Source: an uncultured Erythrobacter sp. (GTDB lineage: Bacteria > Pseudomonadota > Alphaproteobacteria > Sphingomonadales > Sphingomonadaceae). From it: a stretch of 64,000 nt of DNA. Shown one piece after another: positions 24,987-32,765 of this stretch. Each line of letters opens with the position of its first letter. Within the stretch, counting starts at the first letter, position 1. The notes under the pieces are model-generated. The model was not told the DNA's origin. It did not search any database and was given only the letters and a program-made list of their open reading frames with translations. The DNA is taken from NCBI GenBank assembly GCA_947503275.1, contig CANNCZ010000001.1:1488001-1552000 (forward strand), read 5' to 3'. Position numbers and translations under genes: made by a program.

Positions 24987-26930
24987 TTACCCGCCTGCAT
25001 GGTAAAAATCGTAAATCTGCCGCGCCACGGTCTCACTGACCCCCGGCGCGCGTTGCAAGTCCTCTAGCGACGCTGCGCGCACTTTACTCGCTGTTCCAAA
25101 ATGCAGCAGCAACGCGCGTTTGCGAGCAGGACCAATGCCGGGGATTTCGTCTAGGGGTGATGCGGTGATTGCTTTGCTGCGTTTGGCGCGGTGGGCACCA
25201 ATGGCGTAGCGGTGGACTTCATCGCGCAGGCGTTGGGCATAGAAAAGCACCTGCGAATTGGTCGGCAACATCTTTTCGCGGCCATCGGGAAAATGGAACA
25301 CTTCGCGCCCTTCGCGCCCGTGATGCGGGCCTTTGGCGATGCCCACCACAGGTAAATCTTCGATGCCCAGCTCGCCCAGAACCTCCATCACACTGGACAG
25401 CTGCCCCTTGCCGCCATCGACCAATACAAGATCGGGCCACACTCCTTCACGCTCGCGGTCAGGATCATCCTTCATTGCGCGAGTGAAGCGCCGCTCCATA
25501 ACTTCGCGCATCATCGCGAAATCATCATTGGTTTGCGCGGTCTTGATGTTGAACTTGCGATATTGCGACTTCTCAAAGCCTTCGGGCGAGGCAACCACCA
25601 TCGCGCCCACGGCCTTTGCGCCTTGGATGTGCGAGTTGTCATACACCTCAATCCGCTTCGGAGGTTCGCCCAGTTCGAGGAATTCGGCCAAATCGCGATT
25701 GACCTTGGCCTTAGTCCCGCTCTCCGCCAACCGTCGCTCCAAAGCCTCAACAGCATTGCGCTGTGCCTGAGCGAGCAATTTGCGCCGGTCGCCGCGTTGA
25801 GGGATGGAGATCGCGACTTTCTTTTCGGCGACTTCCGACAATGCCGCCGCGATCAAGTCGCGCTCAGGCAATTCCCGGTCGACCAAAATGGTTGGCGGCG
25901 GCGGCACCTCTTCATAGAATTGCAGCATGACGTTGGAGAGGACCTGGGCGTCGTCCACCTCTTTCGTGTGACTGGGGAAGAAGGCGCGATGGCCCCAGTT
26001 TTGGCCCCCGCGGATAAAGAAGGCTTGCACGCCGATATGCCCGCCCTTCGCCGCCAGCGCGAAGACGTCGGCATCGCCGACACCGTTAGCGTTGATCGCC
26101 TGTGATCCCTGAATAAAGGTCGCCGCGCGCAATCGATCGCGCAGAATAGCCGCGGTTTCAAAGTCGAGCTCCTCCGCAGCCTTTGCCATCTGCTTTTCAA
26201 GGTCTGCCTGAACCTTGCCCGATTTGCCTGCGAGGAAGTCCTTCGCTTGGCCGACAAGCGCATCGTAATCCTGAGTGCTCACCCGACCCACGCAGGGCGC
26301 AGAGCACCGCTTGATTTGATAGAGCAGGCATGGCCGGTCACGATTGTTGAAGAAACTGTCAGTGCAGGACCGCAACAGAAACAGTTTTTGCAGCGCGTTC
26401 AGGGTCGTATTGACGCTGCCCGCGCTTGCAAACGGGCCGTAATAGTTCCCCTTTGCCCGGCGCGCTCCGCGATGTTTGTGAATGCGCGGAAAGGCGTGAT
26501 CGGACCGCAGCAAGATGAAGGGGAAGCTCTTATCATCCCTCAAAAGCACATTGAATGGCGGGCGAAACCGCTTGATCAATTGCGCTTCGAGCAGGAGCGC
26601 CTCAGCCTCTGAATTGGTGGTGATGATCTCCATGCTGCGGCATTGGCTGACCATCCTCAGCAGCCGGTTCGTCATCCCGTTCGCTTGCGTATAATTGGCA
26701 ACGCGCGCTTTCAGACTGCGGGCCTTACCCACATACAGCACGTCCCCGCGCGTATCGAGCATCCGATATACGCCTGGGACCGGTTTGAGCGTCTTGACGA
26801 CTTCGCGAATCGCGGTGACGCCCGCTTCCAAATCCGGCTGCGCACGCGAGACGGTGTAGGCCGCGCGTTCCTCATTGAAACGCTCAGCCCCACGTGGGTC
26901 TTGGGGTGCTCCGGCCTCGGATCGTGACAT
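24987..26930 (-). CDS. uvrC: Excinuclease ABC subunit C
   Basis: Nucleotide-excision-repair endonuclease making both incisions around a UvrB-bound lesion. From ATG 26930 it has 647 residues. Order: a roughly 45-residue N-terminal extension, the GIY-YIG nuclease (PGVYRMLDTRGDVLYVGKA, about 50-68), a Cys-rich stretch (CLLYQIKRCSAPCVG), the UVR domain (LEKQMAKAAEELDFETAA), the RNase H-like nuclease (EVYDNSHIQGAKAVGAMVV, LVLVDGGKGQL) and tandem helix-hairpin-helix motifs (IPGIGPARKRALLLHFG). It looks complete. Confidence 0.97.
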   Translation of the reverse strand: MSRSEAGAPQDPRGAERFNEERAAYTVSRAQPDLEAGVTAIREVVKTLKPVPGVYRMLDTRGDVLYVGKARSLKARVANYTQANGMTNRLLRMVSQCRSMEIITTNSEAEALLLEAQLIKRFRPPFNVLLRDDKSFPFILLRSDHAFPRIHKHRGARRAKGNYYGPFASAGSVNTTLNALQKLFLLRSCTDSFFNNRDRPCLLYQIKRCSAPCVGRVSTQDYDALVGQAKDFLAGKSGKVQADLEKQMAKAAEELDFETAAILRDRLRAATFIQGSQAINANGVGDADVFALAAKGGHIGVQAFFIRGGQNWGHRAFFPSHTKEVDDAQVLSNVMLQFYEEVPPPPTILVDRELPERDLIAAALSEVAEKKVAISIPQRGDRRKLLAQAQRNAVEALERRLAESGTKAKVNRDLAEFLELGEPPKRIEVYDNSHIQGAKAVGAMVVASPEGFEKSQYRKFNIKTAQTNDDFAMMREVMERRFTRAMKDDPDREREGVWPDLVLVDGGKGQLSSVMEVLGELGIEDLPVVGIAKGPHHGREGREVFHFPDGREKMLPTNSQVLFYAQRLRDEVHRYAIGAHRAKRSKAITASPLDEIPGIGPARKRALLLHFGTASKVRAASLEDLQRAPGVSETVARQIYDFYHAGG

Positions 26931-27008
26931 AACAGAAGAGATAGGATGTCCCACCAATAAGGGAAAGACACGGTCTAAACCTACCCCCGGCAGATGCCCG
27001 TGTCGCAC

Positions 27009-27203
27009 TCCTACAAGCTGCTTGGCGCATCTCTACAAATGAAACTAACTAAAAACTCAAACCATCGCCGCAAAGACACGCGTCACCGCAATATCCGGCA
27101 TATTGGCGGCTGACTACAATCGGCCACATGAAATAAAATACTAATATTAGATCATAAAAAATAAGTCCGGGTTGCCTTACGTTAAACTAACAAAGGCAAT
27201 ATT
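27009..27203. promoter_or_regulatory. AT-rich upstream region of the haem peroxidase gene
   Basis: This 195-nt gap between divergent uvrC and the peroxidase is clearly more AT-rich than its neighbours, especially at 27130-27200. It has a perfect 10-base palindrome CTAATATTAG at 27141-27150 and several A/T tracts. No coding sequence is seen. It probably holds the peroxidase promoter; the base composition hints at transfer. Confidence 0.4.
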
Positions 27204-28679
27204 ATGACAAATCCTGATTATCATGGAATGAAATCCTTAGAGGGTCTCAATCCTTACTGCTCAATGAGCCTGTATGGCGAAGAAGATATGGGGGGACTGC
27301 GCGAAGATCGCTTTGGCCGTATGTTCCCGCAATTGCGCCCAGCATACACACGGCCCGATATCCTAAGGACTATTGGTGAACTTGGCGGCAAAATGGACAG
27401 CAAGGGGCGCGTCAATCGCACCATGAACATCCCAGCCGGCATCATCTTCTTTGGTCAGTTCATTGACCACGACATCACCCTTGATGCCTCAACCAGTTTT
27501 GACAGCGTCATCGACAATCCGGGTGAGATATCCAACGTCCGCACCCCGACGCTCGACTTAGATTGTATCTATGGCCTCGGCCCTGAGGCACAGCCTTACC
27601 TGTATGAGCAAGGCGGCGCGTTTGGCGGGGTAAAGCTGCTGACCGGGGCAGACAATCCGGGTCAGGACGGCGTTAACGATCACGATTTGCTGCGCAGTCC
27701 CAATGGCCGCGCGATAATCGGTGATCCACGCAACGACGAAAATCGCATTATCAGTCAACTTCAACTGACCATCATTCGGTTCCACAATCATGTCGCGCAG
27801 GTGCTGCATGATGAAAGCGTCGCTGATCCGGCAGCGAAAGATCTGGAAGGCCACGACCTCTACGAAGCCGCGCGTGAACAGACGACTTGGCATTACCAGT
27901 GGGCGGTTGTGAATGACTTCCTGACTGCGATGTGCGGAACGCCTGTGGTGGAGCGCATTTTGGGCTGTGGGCGCGAATTTTATTGCGGCCATACACCCTT
28001 CATCCCGGTGGAATTCTCAGTCGCAGCCTATCGCTTTGGGCACTCAATGATCCCGCGCAATGTGCAGGTTCGCAAAGGCGGCGACCGGTTTGATCTATTC
28101 GATGGTGGCTTAGGCGCAGGATTTAGCGCGGTGACCGACCCTGCCACCGTGGTTGACTGGCATGAACTGGTGGACTCACCCTTGCCGCGCAGCCTCGATC
28201 TGGCCGACCAACTCGATACGAAGCTTGTCTCGATACTGCTTGCCCTGCCGTTCATCGACGGACCGCCAGAAGACAAATCGCTGGCGACGCGCAATCTGCG
28301 TCGGGGCAATGCGTTCTTGTTGCCGGGAGGGGAGAAAGTCGCCGAGTTGATGGGGGTGGATGATGCGCATATCGCCGCGACACTGGCCAAGGTGGCCGAT
28401 GTGAACGCCGATCTGGGCGACGATGGCATCCCGCTATGGCTTTATATCCTAGCCGAAGCGGAAGTTGTGGGCCGCGCGGAAAGCGATGGTTCATTCAAGC
28501 CGGGAGAGGGCCTTGGTCCTGTCGGCGCGACGATCGTTGCCGAGGTGCTCATCGGCCTGCTTGAGCTGGACGATCACTCTTATCTCGGGGCGAACCGCGA
28601 CTTCATCCCACGCGAGGAGTGGGACACTTTGGGCAAATTGACCACGGTTGCGCAGCCTGACTTGCCAGTCTTGCCGTAA
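27204..28679 (+). CDS. Animal-type haem peroxidase
   Basis: A 491-residue member of the animal haem peroxidase (peroxidase-cyclooxygenase) superfamily. The distal region is FFGQFIDHDITLDAS (about 95), where family members have the catalytic Gln-x3-His and the Asp that esterifies haem. The proximal His is in AAYRFGHSMIPRN (about 280). Other family blocks: NPYCSMSLYG, RIISQLQLTIIRFHN and AREQTTWHYQW. There is no signal peptide, unlike many secreted bacterial relatives. Such enzymes oxidise halides, thiocyanate or phenols with H2O2. It stands alone behind an AT-rich region and ahead of a hairpin cluster. Confidence 0.92.
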   Translation: MTNPDYHGMKSLEGLNPYCSMSLYGEEDMGGLREDRFGRMFPQLRPAYTRPDILRTIGELGGKMDSKGRVNRTMNIPAGIIFFGQFIDHDITLDASTSFDSVIDNPGEISNVRTPTLDLDCIYGLGPEAQPYLYEQGGAFGGVKLLTGADNPGQDGVNDHDLLRSPNGRAIIGDPRNDENRIISQLQLTIIRFHNHVAQVLHDESVADPAAKDLEGHDLYEAAREQTTWHYQWAVVNDFLTAMCGTPVVERILGCGREFYCGHTPFIPVEFSVAAYRFGHSMIPRNVQVRKGGDRFDLFDGGLGAGFSAVTDPATVVDWHELVDSPLPRSLDLADQLDTKLVSILLALPFIDGPPEDKSLATRNLRRGNAFLLPGGEKVAELMGVDDAHIAATLAKVADVNADLGDDGIPLWLYILAEAEVVGRAESDGSFKPGEGLGPVGATIVAEVLIGLLELDDHSYLGANRDFIPREEWDTLGKLTTVAQPDLPVLP

Positions 28680-28684
28680 TCCTT

Positions 28685-28791
28685 CGGCGCAGCAATGCGC
28701 CGACACGCAATCGCCAACTGATTGGTCTCTTCTCAATCAGCTGGTGTTTGGCGGAGCGGGACGAAATAGTCCTCGGCACCCGCTCCGCCAA
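28685..28791. terminator. Cluster of three hairpins after the peroxidase gene
   Basis: Three inverted repeats follow the peroxidase stop: CGGCGC/GCGCCG (28685-28690 with 28697-28702), an 11-base arm pair with one mismatch (28714-28724 with 28734-28744), and a perfect 13-bp pair TTGGCGGAGCGGG/CCCGCTCCGCCAA (28748-28760 with 28779-28791). The last is followed by ATTTACTT rather than a clean T-run. Probably a termination or mRNA 3'-end stabilising region. Confidence 0.55.
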
Positions 28792-28815
28792 TTTACTTGC
28801 CATTGGGCGGGCTAA

Positions 28816-28845
28816 TCATTGGCAGGCCGGTCATTGGCAGACTGG
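28816..28845 (+). repeat. Tandem 15-bp direct repeat
   Basis: Two adjacent 15-base units starting TCATTGGCAG differ at two positions; a looser third copy (CATTGGGCGGG) precedes them. The repeat lies just before the flavoprotein gene and codes for nothing recognisable. Confidence 0.6.
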
Positions 28846-28869
28846 TCACATGCGCCTATCGCCGCGTCC

Positions 28870-30069
28870 ATGCACACTTATGACGTTATCATCCTTGGCG
28901 CGGGAGCCGCCGGGCTTATGTGCGCCGCGCGCGCAGGCCAGCGGGGGCTGCGTGTAGCCGTCCTCGAGAAAACAGAGAAACCGGGTAAGAAAATCCTGAT
29001 TTCAGGAGGCGGGCGCTGCAATTTCACCAATGTCGATGCTGGACCTGCCAACTTCCTTTCCGCCAATCCGCATTTCGCCAAATCAGCTCTGGCTCGGTAC
29101 GCTCCGCGTGACTTTATCGAGCTGGTGGATCGGTACGGGATCGAGTGGCACGAAAAGACGCTGGGCCAGCTTTTCTGCGACGGATCGGCCAAGCAGATCG
29201 TGCAAATGCTGCTCGATGAATGCCCTGACACTGTCGATGTGATCTGCCACGCCGATGTTGAAACGGTGGTGCGCGATGGCGATGCGTTCGGCGTCTCGGC
29301 CTCGGGTCAGCACTATTCCGCACCATCCCTCGTCATCGCAACCGGCGGCCCATCGATCCCCAAAATGGGCGCAACCAGCTTCGCCTACGACTTGGCGAGG
29401 CAGTTTGGCCTCAAAGTGGTCGAACCGCGCCCTGCCCTCGTCCCGCTCACCTTGGGCGAGGATGACGTATTGTTCCGCGAACTTTCCGGCGTTTCTGCCC
29501 CCGTGCGCGCTACCGCTGGAACGGGCAAGGGTAAGGGACAGTTTGATGAGGCGGCCCTGTTCACCCATCGCGGCCTGTCGGGTCCTGCGATCCTGCAAAT
29601 ATCCTCCTATTGGCGCCACGGTGAGGAGATCGGCATCCGCTTTCTCCCACAGGCGGATGGCGATTGGCTTATCAGCCTCAAACGGGATCGTCCGAGGGCC
29701 GGCCTGCGAAGCGTCTTGAGCGAGCATCTGCCCGACCGGCTCGCCGATGCGCTGGCCATGCGATTAGGCGCGCAGCATGGGATCGACCGTGAGCTTGGCA
29801 ATGTGCCTGACAAAGTCTTGCGCAAAGCCGGTGAACAGCTCGCCAATTGGCGGTTTAGCCCCAATGGAACGGAGGGCTTTGCCAAAGCCGAAGTAACAAT
29901 CGGCGGTATCTCGACAGCGGAACTGTCCAGCCGCACTATGGAGGCGAGCAAAACTCCGGGCCTTTATGCCATTGGTGAGGCGGTGGATGTGACTGGATGG
30001 CTGGGCGGATACAACTTCCAATGGGCATGGGCCAGCGGGGTCGCTGCGGGCGACGCAATCGGCGCATAA
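28870..30069 (+). CDS. HI0933-like NAD(P)/FAD-dependent oxidoreductase
   Basis: A flavoprotein of 399 residues from ATG 28870, the start that puts the dinucleotide-binding motif (VIILGAGAAGLMCA, about 6-19) at the N-terminus. The HI0933 family signature KKILISGGGRCNFTN follows at about 40-55. The second FAD motif (ASLVIATGGPSIPKMG-like) is at about 150-170, and the C-terminal FAD contact is GLYAIGEAVDVTGWLGGYNFQWAWASG. The family belongs to the BaiN/RdsA-type reductases; the physiological substrate is unknown in most members. Confidence 0.9.
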   Translation: MHTYDVIILGAGAAGLMCAARAGQRGLRVAVLEKTEKPGKKILISGGGRCNFTNVDAGPANFLSANPHFAKSALARYAPRDFIELVDRYGIEWHEKTLGQLFCDGSAKQIVQMLLDECPDTVDVICHADVETVVRDGDAFGVSASGQHYSAPSLVIATGGPSIPKMGATSFAYDLARQFGLKVVEPRPALVPLTLGEDDVLFRELSGVSAPVRATAGTGKGKGQFDEAALFTHRGLSGPAILQISSYWRHGEEIGIRFLPQADGDWLISLKRDRPRAGLRSVLSEHLPDRLADALAMRLGAQHGIDRELGNVPDKVLRKAGEQLANWRFSPNGTEGFAKAEVTIGGISTAELSSRTMEASKTPGLYAIGEAVDVTGWLGGYNFQWAWASGVAAGDAIGA

Positions 30070-30200
30070 CAAAGTTTCAATGCGTCTGTGGCAAACGCAA
30101 CACTTACGCTTGCGTCAGCTTGTAACCAAACTGAAACCTGCCTACCGATTGTCAAGAGAACCGAAAACGGTCCACGTCACATTCGTTTGACAGGCCCCTT

Positions 30201-31901
30201 ATGAGGGCAAACCGGGAGAGACCTTTGCGCCAATTGCAGGGCATGGATTCATCGTTTGTCGCGCTTGAATCGCCGAATTCGCCGATGCATATCGGCAGCG
30301 TCCTGATTTACAATCCGGAGACTGCTCCGGGCGGCTTCGTTCGGTTCAAAGACATCCTGCAATTCATCGGTTCGCGGATGCAGTTGTCAAAGACCATGCG
30401 CCAACGACTGGTGCGTGTCCCATTTGACCTCGACTATCCATATTGGATCGAGGACCCCAATTTCGACCTTGAATATCACGTCCGTCATGTCGCTTTGCCG
30501 AAGCCGGGCGATTGGCGGCAATTGTGCATTCAGGCCGCCCGCGTCCATGCGCGCCCGCTCGACCTGAACCGCCCACCATGGGAATTCACTGTGATTGAGG
30601 GGCTGGACAATGTGCGCGATTATCCGCCCGGTTGCTTTGCGTTTGTCACCAAAGTGCACCACGCCGCGATTGACGGAATGAGCGGCATTGATTTGATGGA
30701 GGCGCTGCACACCGTCACTCCCAGCACCGCGCCGCCCAACGAACCGGACGATTGGAAACCTGAAAAGGTGCCCGGACCGGTGGAGTTGCTGGGCAAAAGC
30801 TATGTCAACGCGATCATCAATCCCTTCAAACAGGCTCAGGTGGCTGCTCAAGCCGTTCCCGGTGTTGCCAGCGCGATCAAGGGGCTTATCGCACGCGACT
30901 TTAAGCTCAGCACGGATATGGTGCCGCCGCGCACCCGCTTTAATCGCTCAATTTCGCCCCACCGCGTAGTCGAGGGACGCAGTTTCGATTTGAAAGAGTT
31001 CAAATCGATCCGCGCGCTTTTGCCAGAGGCGAAGGTGAATGACGTCGCGCTCGCGGTGATTGGCGGCGCGCTCAACAAATATCTCACATCCAAAGACGAC
31101 TTGCCCAAAGGTACAATGACGGCGATGGCGCCGATCTCCGTGCGCTCTGGTGATGAAAAAGGGGACATGGGCAACCAGGTTTCCGCGATGGTCGCCCCGC
31201 TCGGCACGCATATTGCGGACCCGAAAGAGCGGCTGGAATATGTCTTTGGTCAGACCAAGAACTCCAAGGCGATGACCAACGCTATCGGCGCGCGCACCAT
31301 GACAGAGGTGAGCAAGGTCAACCCACTGCTTTACATGGCGTTGGGCGCGCAATTGTTCAGCCGGGTCAGCGTCGCGCACCGTGCAATGCCGTTCAACACG
31401 GTCGTCACCAATGTGCCGGGACCGCCGATCCATATCTATTCCGCCGGTTCGCGCCTTGAAAGCATGGCGCTATCGCTAATCTGTCTGACCGATGGGCTGG
31501 GCCTTGCGCATGTGGTGCAAAGCTATGTCGATGAAGCTTACATCAGCTTTACCGCATGCCGCGATATTATGCCCGACCCGGAATTTTACTCGCAGTGCAT
31601 TCAGGATAGCTTCAATGAGATGCTGGTAGCAGCAAAAGCGGTGGAAGCTCGCGGTGCAAAGGCACCTGCGGCGAAAAAGGCAGCCGCAGTGAAAGCACCG
31701 GCCGCGAAAAAAGCGCCAGCCAAGAAAACTGCGCCCAGAAAAGCGCCCGCTGCAAGGAAAGCTCCGGCGCGCAAACCTGCTGCAAAGACGGCTGCCAAAA
31801 CAGCTGCATCCAAATCACCGGCAAAACGCAAACCGCGTGCCGCAACCAAGAAAACAATAACCAGCAAAACAGCTGGCAAGGGTCCTCAGGAGAACAAATA
31901 A
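30201..31901 (+). CDS. Wax ester synthase/diacylglycerol acyltransferase with histone H1-like tail
   Basis: WS/DGAT acyltransferase forming wax esters or triacylglycerol from acyl-CoA. The condensing motif HHAAIDG is at about residues 151-157. Other family blocks: MDSSFVALESPNSPMHIGS at the start, PFNTVVTNVPGPP and GLGLAHVVQSYVDE. The enzyme ends near residue 475; residues about 478-566 are a tail made almost entirely of Ala, Lys, Pro, Arg and Thr with repeated AAKKAPA-type units, like histone H1 or the PhaF phasin tail. ATG 30201 and TTG 30225 (after GGGAGAGACC) are both possible starts. The stop overlaps the lipase-like gene (TAATG). Confidence 0.93.
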   Translation: MRANRERPLRQLQGMDSSFVALESPNSPMHIGSVLIYNPETAPGGFVRFKDILQFIGSRMQLSKTMRQRLVRVPFDLDYPYWIEDPNFDLEYHVRHVALPKPGDWRQLCIQAARVHARPLDLNRPPWEFTVIEGLDNVRDYPPGCFAFVTKVHHAAIDGMSGIDLMEALHTVTPSTAPPNEPDDWKPEKVPGPVELLGKSYVNAIINPFKQAQVAAQAVPGVASAIKGLIARDFKLSTDMVPPRTRFNRSISPHRVVEGRSFDLKEFKSIRALLPEAKVNDVALAVIGGALNKYLTSKDDLPKGTMTAMAPISVRSGDEKGDMGNQVSAMVAPLGTHIADPKERLEYVFGQTKNSKAMTNAIGARTMTEVSKVNPLLYMALGAQLFSRVSVAHRAMPFNTVVTNVPGPPIHIYSAGSRLESMALSLICLTDGLGLAHVVQSYVDEAYISFTACRDIMPDPEFYSQCIQDSFNEMLVAAKAVEARGAKAPAAKKAAAVKAPAAKKAPAKKTAPRKAPAARKAPARKPAAKTAAKTAASKSPAKRKPRAATKKTITSKTAGKGPQENK

Positions 31902-32743
31902 TGGCGAGTATTGCACCACTTCGCGGCAGTATCGTTGTCGATAGCGGCACTGGCGGGCGTCAAAAGCCAACGCGCACTGCAACCCCTCCCAACCGTTTTT
32001 GGACTTGGGCCGAAGGGCGCGCAATGTTCGAATTCGCATCGTTCTATGCCTCGCGCCGATTCCTTTCCACTTTGCCCAAGGGGGATGGCCATGCCGTTTT
32101 GACCCTGCCCGGCTTTATGGCAACCAACAGTTCAACCCGGCCAATGCGCGGATTGCTAAAAGAATTGGGCTATGCCGCTCATGGTTGGAATTCAGGCCGC
32201 AATGTGCGCGTGAACGAGGAACTTCTAGCAAAGCTGGAGGAGCAGGTTGATCGGCTTGCACAAGATAGCGGTGAGAAAGTCTCTCTGGTTGGATGGAGCC
32301 TAGGCGGTGTCTTGGCTCGTGAACTGGCCAAGCTAAAAGCCGACAGCGTGCGTCAAGTCGTTAGCCTCGGCAGCCCAATCAGCGACGATCGCAACCACAC
32401 CAACGCGGCAAGATTGTTCAAGTTCTTCAACGGGGATGAACCGGAAAATCTACGCGGCGGCCAGTTTCAGGGTCTCGATATGGCCCCACCTGTGCCAACG
32501 ACGTCGATCCTGACCAAAACCGATGGTGTGGTGCATTGGCGTGGAAGTGTGCAAGACCCGCATAAGACCAACGGTTTCCCAAGCGAAAATATCGTCGTTT
32601 ATGCCAGCCATTGCGGCCTTGGTGTAAACCCCAGCGTAATGATCGCGCTGGCGGACCGGCTTTCGCAAAAAGACGGCAAATGGAAGCCATTCGAGGCGAA
32701 AGCGGCGCAGAAGTGGATGTTCCCTAAGCTCAGCTGGGACTGA
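31901..32743 (+). CDS. Alpha/beta hydrolase (lipase/esterase-like)
   Basis: A 280-residue serine hydrolase. The nucleophile elbow is LVGWSLGG (Ser near residue 130), with VLTLPGFMATNSSTRPM before it resembling an oxyanion-hole loop. The likely acid is in TKTDGVVHW and the catalytic His in YASHCGLGVNP (about 245). It lacks a signal peptide. A one-base overlap with the WS/DGAT gene indicates one mRNA and coupled translation, so it probably hydrolyses or remodels the stored neutral lipid. Confidence 0.87.
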   Translation: MASIAPLRGSIVVDSGTGGRQKPTRTATPPNRFWTWAEGRAMFEFASFYASRRFLSTLPKGDGHAVLTLPGFMATNSSTRPMRGLLKELGYAAHGWNSGRNVRVNEELLAKLEEQVDRLAQDSGEKVSLVGWSLGGVLARELAKLKADSVRQVVSLGSPISDDRNHTNAARLFKFFNGDEPENLRGGQFQGLDMAPPVPTTSILTKTDGVVHWRGSVQDPHKTNGFPSENIVVYASHCGLGVNPSVMIALADRLSQKDGKWKPFEAKAAQKWMFPKLSWD

Positions 32744-32765
32744 GCTTTCGGAGGTTATCGCCCTC

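Noticed and set aside
31632..31880. Lys/Ala-rich repeats as a separate histone-like gene
   Set aside because: They are in frame with the acyltransferase and no start or ribosome-binding site separates them.
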